Below are positions 1 through 6,397 of a stretch of DNA of 6,904 nucleotides, piece by piece. The notes below the pieces were generated by a model. That model saw only the letters and a program-made list of their open reading frames with translations. It was not told where the DNA came from and made no database searches. The translations under genes were made by a program, and so were the position numbers. Within the stretch, counting starts at the first letter, position 1. Each line of letters begins with the position of its first letter. Source of the DNA: Duncaniella sp. (GTDB lineage Bacteria > Bacteroidota > Bacteroidia > Bacteroidales > Muribaculaceae); NCBI GenBank assembly GCA_022511285.1, contig JAFLRW010000097.1:1-6904 (forward strand), written 5' to 3'.

Positions 1-112
1 CCCCCGAGAAAATGCCCTCCACAGAAGAAGTGGCGGTTATGTCATTGTCAGTGCCTTTGTCGAGCGGCCAAGTGGCGGTGGTGCCGGGTGCGTCAAAAGA
101 GCCAGTCTCCAC
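1..112 (-). pseudogene. Open continuation of the secreted protein gene beyond an in-frame TAG (partial)
   Basis: After the TAG at 115-113 the minus-strand reading frame of the upstream gene continues for 37 codons without another stop and leaves the window. The residues read like coding sequence and include ATWPLDKGTDNDITATSS. From memory, 'WPF/L..GT' stretches open an accessory domain found in secreted Bacteroidales pectate lyases and related enzymes. The esterase next door has a comparable module (its residues about 397-580, beginning EAYWRLENDD). There is no convincing new start codon: the frame begins with GTG directly after the TAG, with no promoter or leader of its own. I infer that this is the second domain of a longer protein separated by a nonsense mutation, a sequencing error or, less likely, a readthrough stop. 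The catalytic part, if any, lies outside the window. Confidence 0.55.
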
Positions 113-784
113 CTATTCGGCGGCAAAGATTTTGATGAACGATAGATTCCAGTTAGTGGTGCCTACGGTGGGGAGCAGACGCACCTTCACGCTCTCCTTA
201 TTGTTGGCAGAGATGGTGAGAGTAGCGGTTTCGTAGGTGTACCATGTAGAAGAGGTGTTGATAGTGCCGGCCCCGGCCCAAGTGGCGCCGCCGTCGGTTG
301 ATACCACTGCCTGCACAGGGGTCTGGACGTTATTTCCCGGGGCAATGGCAAGTTCGAGCGAAATGCCCTTGTAGCCCTTGGTGGAGAAGTCTACCTCATA
401 ATATACCTTGTGCTGAGCAGGGTCGGAGTAGTCGGTGACGGTCTCATTTGACACGGTGTTTTCGATGCGGAACACGCGGGTCTGATAGCCGGTGCAGAAC
501 TGCCAGTAGCGGCTCTCGCTGTAGCCGGTTATCACATAATTCTTCTGCTCGCCAGTGTATTGGTCGGGGAGCACGAGAGGAGTGATGGTGTTAAACCAAC
601 CGGTGACGGTGGTGTTGTCATCGTAAGGAGTCTCGGTCGGGGTGTAGATGGTGCCTTCGGCCGTCTCCTCCGCATCGTGGACATTCTGGAATGTCCATTC
701 GGCAAGAGAGGTGACCTCTTGCGCCATAGCAGCGGCCGATGCAAGCATAGCCGCAGCTAAAAGGGAGATACTTTTCTTATACAT
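113..784 (-). CDS. Secreted jelly-roll-like domain protein, probably truncated by a nonsense codon
   Basis: This 223-residue protein has a clear signal peptide: YKK, a hydrophobic stretch at 5-19, and a likely cut after AMA at 19-21. The mature part (22-223) looks like one beta-rich, carbohydrate-binding or jelly-roll-type domain. It opens with LAEWTFQ and contains a Tyr/Phe-rich strand at 127-137 (KVYYEVDFSTK), VSTDGGATWA at 161-170 and a final strand NLSFIKIFAAE. I see no catalytic motif. The start lies 28 bases downstream of the esterase stop codon, so the two are almost certainly co-transcribed, with the esterase first. The leader is A/T-rich without a Shine-Dalgarno sequence. The oddity is the stop: TAG is followed by an open, protein-like frame, so the intact gene was probably a larger polysaccharide-degrading enzyme such as a pectate lyase. 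The domain fold and substrate are inferences. Confidence 0.7.
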   Translation of the reverse strand: MYKKSISLLAAAMLASAAAMAQEVTSLAEWTFQNVHDAEETAEGTIYTPTETPYDDNTTVTGWFNTITPLVLPDQYTGEQKNYVITGYSESRYWQFCTGYQTRVFRIENTVSNETVTDYSDPAQHKVYYEVDFSTKGYKGISLELAIAPGNNVQTPVQAVVSTDGGATWAGAGTINTSSTWYTYETATLTISANNKESVKVRLLPTVGTTNWNLSFIKIFAAE

Positions 785-812
785 TATCTATATATGATTT
801 AAGGTTGATTGT

Positions 813-2726
813 TCAGAGAATAATTTTTGAGTGGCAGACGGAGCCGTCGGCATTTGTAGAGCGGACTATATAGAGCCCGGACTCGGGATTGTTCACACGG
901 ATGCCGCGGAGGTCAAAATACTCCTTAGCCACAACCTCAGAGGCGGCGACAGATGTCAGCGAGCTGTCGTCGCCGGTCTGAGTTGCATAACCATGAATCT
1001 TTATATCGGAGAGGCATAAAGTCTTGCCCGACGCAGAGCCGTTATACCAAGGGTAGAAGCGCAGGCGAAGGCTCTCGCCGGCAGGGATGGTGAGCACGGG
1101 GGTGTCGGTGACATACTGCATGTTGTTGGCAGGAAGTTTCTCGTAGTGATACATCTGTTTGGCATCGGAGAAGTCGGCGTTTACGGAATACCATACGTTG
1201 ACACACATGCCGTTGCCGCCGCAGCCGCAGAGAAAACAGCTAATCTCGTCGATGTTTATTTCGGTGCCCTCAATGGCGGAAAGACCGAACTCAATGTAGC
1301 GTGTAGAGACCTCATCAATCTCCCCGTCGGGCCACACATCGCCCTCAATCACGTTGCGCTGTGTCTTGCGAGTGGCATCAAACCCAGTCCAATCCGGCCA
1401 GATGGTATTGGCATTAGGGTTGGCATATCGCTGCACATACATGCCGTGCCACGATTCGGGTATCACCTGGCCGGGGCCGGTGAGGGTGCAGTTGTCGTCG
1501 TTTTCAAGTCGCCAGTAAGCCTCCACCTCCACGCCGCCGGCCAGTTCTACGCCTGTGGCGGTGATGTCGACACTCTTGCTGAGGCTGCCGGCTTTAATGG
1601 TAAGTGAGCCTTTGTTTTCGCCGGGGGCAGCGATGGTCATCCGTGCAAGGAACTTGCCAATGAGAGTGGCGCCGTCATAAGAGAGCGATGCGGTCTGAGC
1701 CCAGGTGGTGCCGCCGTCGGTAGAGAGGTCAACACCTTGTGAAGCCTCAACAACGACTGTGCCGGAAGCAGGAGTGATGCTGAACGCCGACACAAGAAAC
1801 TCCTTGGTGAGAGCCTGCCCTACATACCCCTTGCCCATGTCGCCATTGGCAGGATTGACGGAGAGGTCGGATGTCAACGAGGCATACTCGGCCATCACAC
1901 CGGCCTCAGAAGCTATCTGCACGAAGCGACGAGCAATGAGAGCGGCGCCGGTGGTGTTGAGGTGGGTGGAGCCAGCACCATCGCTGAGGAGCGCGTGGCA
2001 GTCGGCATCGCCGTAGCTCAAGAAGAGGTCGGCCGTAGCTGTGGTAAGGTCGACGAATGGTACGCCCTTCTCGGCGGCTACGTCTTTCATGCTCTGCACA
2101 TAGTCCATAGTATGGTCAGTGGCGGGGACTGACTGATTGGTGAGGATGCCGGTAGAGGTCACCATTGAGTAGCTGTCGCCAAGGTCGTGGCGACCGCTGC
2201 GGCGGATGGTGTTGCCTGAAAAGTACATGCGGCACACAGGGCCTACAAGCACGGGGTTCACGCCGAGAGCCTTAGCCTCGTCGACATACTTGCGTAGATA
2301 ATCCTTATATGTAGTGGAGGGGTTTGTGCCGCGATAGTCGGTGGCATTGGCCTCGGTGGTGTTGCCCACCGAATTATAATAAGCCTTCACCTCGTCGCCG
2401 TCCATACCCTGTGTCTTTTCATCATTGTGGGCAAACTGGATGAGCAGATAGTCGCCGGCCTGCATCTGGGTCTTTACGGTGTTCCAATAGCCGGCCTCGA
2501 GATAAAAGCTCTTGCTTGAAGCTCCGTTCTTGCCACGGTTGTTGACCTCGATGCCCGTGAGGAACTGCTGGAGATACTGACACCAGCCGCGAGTCACGGT
2601 GGCGTTCTCGTCATAATTGGCCATGGTACTGTCGCCTATGGTGTGGACCTTTTTTGCGGCATCCGCCGGCATTGAGAGCGAAAGGCTCAGCGCCGCACCA
2701 AGGGCAAGGTTAAAAAATCTTTTCAT
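813..2726 (-). CDS. Secreted SGNH/GDSL hydrolase, rhamnogalacturonan acetylesterase type, with accessory modules
   Basis: This 637-residue enzyme probably removes acetyl groups from rhamnogalacturonan or a related pectin. A signal peptide covers 1-23 (cut near ADA-A). The catalytic domain (about 26-275) shows block I HTIGDSTMANYDE with nucleophile Ser33, block II NNRGKNGASSKSF with Gly68, block III QFAHNDE with Asn101, and block V THLNTTGA with His255. The usual DxxH aspartate is replaced by Gly252, and the nearest acid is Asp249. An insertion relative to compact family members lies near 119-180. Residues about 285-393 form an Ig-like module (LSVNPANGD to VDITATG). Residues 397-580 form a second beta-rich module with a Cys cluster. 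Residues 601-637 (YFDLRGIRVNNPESGLYIV) resemble a type IX secretion sorting tail. It is first in the minus-strand operon and diverges from the regulator. Family assignment is firm; substrate is inferred. Confidence 0.88.
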   Translation of the reverse strand: MKRFFNLALGAALSLSLSMPADAAKKVHTIGDSTMANYDENATVTRGWCQYLQQFLTGIEVNNRGKNGASSKSFYLEAGYWNTVKTQMQAGDYLLIQFAHNDEKTQGMDGDEVKAYYNSVGNTTEANATDYRGTNPSTTYKDYLRKYVDEAKALGVNPVLVGPVCRMYFSGNTIRRSGRHDLGDSYSMVTSTGILTNQSVPATDHTMDYVQSMKDVAAEKGVPFVDLTTATADLFLSYGDADCHALLSDGAGSTHLNTTGAALIARRFVQIASEAGVMAEYASLTSDLSVNPANGDMGKGYVGQALTKEFLVSAFSITPASGTVVVEASQGVDLSTDGGTTWAQTASLSYDGATLIGKFLARMTIAAPGENKGSLTIKAGSLSKSVDITATGVELAGGVEVEAYWRLENDDNCTLTGPGQVIPESWHGMYVQRYANPNANTIWPDWTGFDATRKTQRNVIEGDVWPDGEIDEVSTRYIEFGLSAIEGTEINIDEISCFLCGCGGNGMCVNVWYSVNADFSDAKQMYHYEKLPANNMQYVTDTPVLTIPAGESLRLRFYPWYNGSASGKTLCLSDIKIHGYATQTGDDSSLTSVAASEVVAKEYFDLRGIRVNNPESGLYIVRSTNADGSVCHSKIIL

Positions 2727-2803
2727 GATACTTTTTTTATTAGTCGTAGATTATTGATTTCAATTGTCCGCAAGGATGGGGTTAAGCGGGATTTATACGG
2801 TTG

Positions 2804-2811
2804 CAAAATTA
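2804..2811 (-). promoter_or_regulatory. Candidate -7 promoter box of the esterase operon
   Basis: Read on the minus strand this is TAATTTTG, a perfect match to the Bacteroidetes -7 consensus TAnnTTTG. It would place the transcript start near 2798, about 70 bases before the esterase ATG at 2726. No TTTG-like -33 element sits at the usual 19-21 base spacing; the sequence there reads CCTTCC. A weak -33 box fits a promoter that needs an activator, and the direct repeats start just there. An eight-base motif in A/T-rich DNA can occur by chance, so confidence is moderate. Confidence 0.45.
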
Positions 2812-2832
2812 GAGCTTAAAACTGTGGTGGAA

Positions 2833-2872
2833 GGGTAAAATTCGCCAAATTCATGGTAAAATCGGCTCAAAT
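2833..2872. promoter_or_regulatory. Tandem direct repeats, candidate AraC-type operator
   Basis: Two imperfect copies of the pattern GGTAAAAT-N4/5-CAAAT occur at 2834-2850 and 2855-2872. Their GGTAAAAT cores start exactly 21 bases apart, two turns of the helix. A looser third copy (GGTATTTT) begins at 2877. AraC-family proteins carry two helix-turn-helix units and typically bind direct half-sites about 21 bases apart. The adjacent gene encodes such a protein. Relative to the candidate esterase -7 box the repeats span roughly -35 to -75, the usual place for an activator. Binding by this regulator is inferred. Confidence 0.5.
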
Positions 2873-2968
2873 GAGCGGTATTTTAAAGGAAAAACCGTAA
2901 TTTAGCGGTGAGAAGTGTGGATATCCTCATTTTTACCCTCCGGAGCGAAGTTCACGCAAATCAACGCT

Positions 2969-5629
2969 ATGAAACACCGAATTCAAATACTGGCATTAAT
3001 AATATGTGTGGCAGCGGCGTCACGGGCCGCTGTCTTCGAGCCTTTTTGCGACATCGTCACTTACGACGAGAACGACGGCCTTTCGCAACATCTGGTAAAG
3101 CAAATCGTAGAAGATGCAGACGGAATGATGTGGTTTGCTACCTGGAATGGCATAAACCGCTTCGACGGACACGAATTTGCCGCGCTGCGCCCCGGGGTGG
3201 ATGATGAAGTGCGCCGCTATTCGAGCCGCTTTCGCGATATCAAGCTCTCGAGCGATGGCAATATCTGGTGCAGAATCGACGAAAAGATTGTGAGTCTCGA
3301 CACCCGCACCTATCGTTTCGCCGACGTCCATACTCAAATAGAGCGGATGATAGGGCGGGAATTTGAGGTGACGCGCTGGTGGCAGACCGAGGACGATGAC
3401 TTGGTGATAGACTGCGGCGACGGAAATTATATCGTAATCCCTGAAAAAAACTTCTCGGCTGCCGGTGTAGTGTCGGAAAGTCCCTCCGGTAAGCCGCGAT
3501 CTCTCGGCCGCCGGGCTTTCGAAAGCCTTCCCGGTTTTCCAAATCTGGCGTATTCCCGACGGGATGCCGACGGGACGCTTTGGGCTCTCACAAAAGATGG
3601 TGCGGTGGTGTGTGCCGATACCCTCGGCGCGCCCCTCAGAGTGCTCGCCGACCTGAAGCTCGCCGACGGAAGCGCCCGTTATTGCACCACCGACAGCGAG
3701 GGCAACGTGTGGTTTGTCAGCAACAAAGGAGCCCACTGCCTCACTTTGGGCCGGCTTCCTTTCCAGAGCGTCAAGGAAGCAGAGTCGGAGACAGTAATCG
3801 CTCTCGCTTCAGACTCTCGCGGACGTATCTGGACCGCTGACCGCAATCTCCGGACGGTGAAACTGCTGTCGCCATCCCTCGACATCGTGGGCTATCTCGC
3901 CCCCGACGGGTCGGTCAGCCGGGAGTTCAAGTCGTTCGGCAGTCCCGTCTATTGTATTCAAGAGACCCCCGGAGGCATTGTGTGGTTAGGCTCAAAGCCC
4001 GACGGGCTTTTTAGGCTTACTCCCTCGGGGAGCGGCTACGACGTGTTGAAAATCAATGCCGGCAGCGTCTATGATGTCCGGCTCGATTCCAAGGGCCGTC
4101 TTTGGGTGGCCACCCTCGGCTCCGGCGTCAAAATCATAGAGGAGCCATTCGGCGACAGACCCCGTGTGAGCAGCCTTGTCGACAATTCAGGTTTCCCCGC
4201 GGCATCAAACGCCTGCCGCCGGCTTATTTCCTTAGGTGACACGGTGATGCTTGCAGCTTCGACCGGCGGTCTGCTGAGTATCGATATCGCCGAGCCATCC
4301 TCCACCAGACTTTATGCCACCCAGCCCGGCGACTCCGAATCGTTGGGCTGCATAGCCGTGATGGATGTCCTGGCGGCTCCGGACGGACGGTTGCTTGTGG
4401 CCACTGAAAGCGATGCCGTCAATGTCGGTATCCCCGACGGCGTAGGCCGGGGTTATCGCTTTATGCAATTGCCTCTCCGCCCCTCCACGCCTTCGGAGGT
4501 GGCGCTTTCGCTCACCGACAACGCCGATGAGACGCTTGTAGTGAGCCATAATCTCGTCTATACGTTTGACCGCGAGGGGAACACCCGAGTGTTCGGCCCG
4601 ACATTCTGGCATGGCAGTGCGCGATTCAGAGAGACCCGTCCGCTCCGTCTGACGGACGGCAGGTGGGTGTTTGCTTTAGAGGACGGCTTGAGGGTGAGTC
4701 GCCTCGAAAGAGACGGCAGCCAGGCCCGACCTTTGCGTCCCGTCTTTACATCAGTGTCAATCGAGAACCGCCCCGACTCTCTCCTCCCGCCCTCATCGCG
4801 TCAAATCGTGCTAGGCAAGGATGAACGCAACCTCACGCTCAGATTTTCAGCCCTGGTCCATAGCGGTCGCGATGAGATAGTCTATGAATCGCGCGTTGAC
4901 GGCGGCGAATGGTCCCGCCTTGGCAGCGAGCGGTCGGTCACGATTCTCGACCTTGACCCCGGGACGTTTACAGTCGAGATAAGGGCGGTTGACATAAGCG
5001 GAGCGCGCCAAAGCTCGGTGGCGCAGATAGAACTGATAGTGAAACCCAAATGGCACGAGACCATCACCGCCAGGCTTCTATTCGCCCTGTTGATTATTGC
5101 CGCCGTGGTTTTCGGCATACGGCTCGCTCTCTACGTCCGCAATATCAAGCGAAAGCAGAAAGAGACCCTTGAAGCTTATATGAACCTCCTTGCCAACGGC
5201 ATGTCTCCCGCTCCGGCCGAAACGCCGGGCGGAGAGAACCCTGACGAGGCTCTCCCGGCGGCAGAATCAACCCCTCGGATGGAGCCGGAACTCACCGAAG
5301 CCGACAGGCAGTTCATGGATAAGATAGTAGAGTATGTGAATTCACATCTCTCCGATCCGGATGCCGGGGTCGACGGCATGGCCGATGCGGCGATGGTGAG
5401 CCGCAGCGGTCTCTCACGCAAGATGCGTTCCATCACCGGCGTGTCGCCCGCCGACTTCCTCAAGCATGCAAGGCTGAGCCACGCAGCCACACTCCTGTCC
5501 ACTACTCAGCTCTCGGTCAAGGAGATTGCTTTTGATTGCGGATTTGCCGACCTCAACTATTTCGGCAAATGCTTCAAGTCAGTCTATTCGCTCACCCCTA
5601 CGGCCTTCCGCAAGTCAGAATCATCCTGA
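2969..5629 (+). CDS. Membrane-bound propeller sensor fused directly to an AraC-type DNA-binding domain (HTCS-like, no kinase)
   Basis: This 886-residue protein is probably a one-component membrane regulator of the neighbouring pectin operon. Residues 1-21 form a signal peptide. The periplasmic sensor (about 25-690) begins with the typical NDGLSQHLVKQIVEDADG and WFATWNGINRFDG. It contains about ten propeller repeats of the D.dG.lW.a...G.....f type, for example near 90, 192, 238, 276, 327, 367, 417, 464 and 556. A triple-tyrosine (Y_Y_Y) domain follows at about 612-691, with VYESRVDGGEWSRL. One membrane helix spans 702-723. After KRKQKETLE comes a Pro/Ala/Glu-rich linker (about 745-775), then an AraC helix-turn-helix domain (782-882; VKEIAFDCGFADLNYFGKCFK). 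Histidine kinase and receiver domains of classical hybrid two-component systems are absent. ATG 2969 is preferred to GTG 2915, which would bury the signal peptide behind 18 residues. The sugar ligand is unknown. Confidence 0.9.
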   Translation: MKHRIQILALIICVAAASRAAVFEPFCDIVTYDENDGLSQHLVKQIVEDADGMMWFATWNGINRFDGHEFAALRPGVDDEVRRYSSRFRDIKLSSDGNIWCRIDEKIVSLDTRTYRFADVHTQIERMIGREFEVTRWWQTEDDDLVIDCGDGNYIVIPEKNFSAAGVVSESPSGKPRSLGRRAFESLPGFPNLAYSRRDADGTLWALTKDGAVVCADTLGAPLRVLADLKLADGSARYCTTDSEGNVWFVSNKGAHCLTLGRLPFQSVKEAESETVIALASDSRGRIWTADRNLRTVKLLSPSLDIVGYLAPDGSVSREFKSFGSPVYCIQETPGGIVWLGSKPDGLFRLTPSGSGYDVLKINAGSVYDVRLDSKGRLWVATLGSGVKIIEEPFGDRPRVSSLVDNSGFPAASNACRRLISLGDTVMLAASTGGLLSIDIAEPSSTRLYATQPGDSESLGCIAVMDVLAAPDGRLLVATESDAVNVGIPDGVGRGYRFMQLPLRPSTPSEVALSLTDNADETLVVSHNLVYTFDREGNTRVFGPTFWHGSARFRETRPLRLTDGRWVFALEDGLRVSRLERDGSQARPLRPVFTSVSIENRPDSLLPPSSRQIVLGKDERNLTLRFSALVHSGRDEIVYESRVDGGEWSRLGSERSVTILDLDPGTFTVEIRAVDISGARQSSVAQIELIVKPKWHETITARLLFALLIIAAVVFGIRLALYVRNIKRKQKETLEAYMNLLANGMSPAPAETPGGENPDEALPAAESTPRMEPELTEADRQFMDKIVEYVNSHLSDPDAGVDGMADAAMVSRSGLSRKMRSITGVSPADFLKHARLSHAATLLSTTQLSVKEIAFDCGFADLNYFGKCFKSVYSLTPTAFRKSESS

Positions 5630-5685
5630 CTCCACGCCTGATTGGAGGGTGGAACGGGGTAATCCTAACATCCGCAGACACCATA

Positions 5686-5698
5686 AAACAGGCTGTTT
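5686..5698. repeat. Short perfect palindrome AAACAG-G-CTGTTT
   Basis: Six-base arms flank a single central base. As RNA it would fold as AAACA-GGC-TGTTT, a weak stem. It lies 12 bases upstream of the -33 element of the exonuclease promoter. It could be an operator or the remains of a weak bidirectional terminator. No T-run follows. Confidence 0.35.
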
Positions 5699-5710
5699 GA
5701 GTGTGGAGAG

Positions 5711-5741
5711 TTGGATAGTGGTGGGTTATTTCGTAACTTTG
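5711..5741 (+). promoter_or_regulatory. Bacteroidetes-type promoter of the exonuclease gene
   Basis: The -7 box TAACTTTG (5734-5741) matches TAnnTTTG perfectly. A TTG (5711-5713) precedes it by a 20-base spacer, as expected for the -33 element. The transcript would start near 5746, leaving a leader of only about 10 bases before the ATG at 5757. The promoter fixes that ATG as the start and excludes the longer upstream frame. Confidence 0.72.
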
Positions 5742-5756
5742 CAGTCTGAAACGGTT

Positions 5757-6392
5757 ATGAAAAATCGGGCAATAGAAATATCTATCTCCAAGGAGCAGGT
5801 GGCAAAGATGCCAACTGTGGGGTTTGACGGTGCGATTACATTGATAGAACGCCCCGGCGATGTGTCGGCGGCTGTGTCTTATCTTCGCAAGCAACCGATG
5901 GTGGGATTTGACACTGAGACAAAGCCCAATTTCCGTAAGGGAATGACGAATAAGGTGTCGCTTATACAGGTGGCAACCGAGGAACAGTCGTTTCTATTTC
6001 GCCTGAATAAAATCGGTTTTAGAGAGGAGATTAAAGCCTTTTTGGAGTGTGAGGATGTGGTAAAGATTGGGTTGTCGTTGAAGGATGACTTTCATGTGTT
6101 GCATAAGGTGTCGCCCTTCACTCCCGGAGGTTTTGTTGACCTTCAGGATGTGGTGAAGAAATATCACATATCTGATGCGTCGCTACAGAAGATTTATGCC
6201 ATATTGTTTGGCGAGCGCATATCTAAGAGCCAGCGGCTCACGAATTGGGAGGCCGCGCAACTGACGCCGCAACAGATGGTTTATGCGTCGATAGATGCTT
6301 GGGCATGTCTGCGCATCTATCGGATGCTCAATGAGGGGCGCTTTGATCCCTTTACGTCGCCATATATTGTCACACCGGAAAATACAGAGTAG
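5757..6392 (+). CDS. DEDDy-type 3'-5' exonuclease (RNase D / WRN-exonuclease superfamily)
   Basis: This 211-residue cytoplasmic protein is a stand-alone 3'-5' exonuclease domain. Exo I is MVGFDTET with metal ligands Asp52 and Glu54. Exo II is KIGLSLKDDFHVL with Asp111 (aligned to the GxGIxxD form of WRN-type domains). Exo III is VYASIDAWACLRIY with Tyr176 and Asp180, the YxxxD arrangement of the DEDDy class. All four acidic ligands and the tyrosine are present, so it should be active. It has no HRDC domain or helicase, unlike RNase D or WRN, and its length is normal for single-domain bacterial members. Whether it acts on RNA or DNA cannot be told from sequence. The frame is open upstream to 5526, but the promoter at 5711-5741 makes ATG 5757 the start. 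An FNT transporter gene follows after five bases, so the two are probably co-transcribed. Confidence 0.9.
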   Translation: MKNRAIEISISKEQVAKMPTVGFDGAITLIERPGDVSAAVSYLRKQPMVGFDTETKPNFRKGMTNKVSLIQVATEEQSFLFRLNKIGFREEIKAFLECEDVVKIGLSLKDDFHVLHKVSPFTPGGFVDLQDVVKKYHISDASLQKIYAILFGERISKSQRLTNWEAAQLTPQQMVYASIDAWACLRIYRMLNEGRFDPFTSPYIVTPENTE

Positions 6393-6397
6393 AAGAT

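Larger units (their letters stand above)
2727..2968. other. Divergent intergenic control region between esterase operon and regulator
   Basis: This gap of about 240 bases separates two divergently transcribed genes and carries no credible gene. It is A/T-rich next to both coding regions. It holds a candidate esterase -7 box on the minus strand at 2811-2804, two direct repeats at 2833-2872, a degenerate third repeat near 2877, and an inverted copy of the repeat core at 2931-2938. An imperfect inverted repeat also lies at 2876-2897: CGGTaTTTT and, five bases later, AAAAACCG. For the regulator's own promoter the best -7 match is TAATTTAG at 2898-2905, with one mismatch and no good -33 partner, so I do not call it separately. 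Confidence 0.7.
5630..5756. other. Intergenic region with weak hairpins and a promoter
   Basis: This gap follows the regulator stop codon. A five-base-pair hairpin (CTCCA, eight-base loop, TGGAG) lies at 5630-5647 and a short palindrome at 5686-5698. CTCCAC at 5630-5635 could also pair with GTGGAG at 5703-5708. None is followed by a T-run, so I do not call an intrinsic terminator with confidence. The end of the gap holds the exonuclease promoter. Confidence 0.5.

Noticed and set aside
113..115. TAG as a recoded sense codon in this genome
   Set aside because: No independent sign of recoding: the exonuclease also ends in TAG at a normal family length. Readthrough there would add only two residues, so this does not strictly exclude it, but a nonsense mutation or error is simpler.
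1146..1607. 153-codon plus-strand frame antisense to the esterase
   Set aside because: The opposite strand encodes recognisable modules of the esterase; no family features are seen in this frame.
2915..2968. GTG start at 2915 for the regulator
   Set aside because: It would add 18 residues in front of a clear signal peptide that begins at ATG 2969.
3020..3736. 238-codon minus-strand frame inside the regulator
   Set aside because: It is antisense to well-conserved propeller repeats, has no recognisable domain and no promoter or leader; G/C-rich codon usage explains it.
5630..5647. Intrinsic terminator after the regulator
   Set aside because: The stem is only five base pairs, the loop eight bases, and no T-run follows.
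5526..5756. Upstream extension of the exonuclease frame into the regulator gene
   Set aside because: The extension overlaps the end of the regulator and contains the promoter; the homologous domain begins after 5757.
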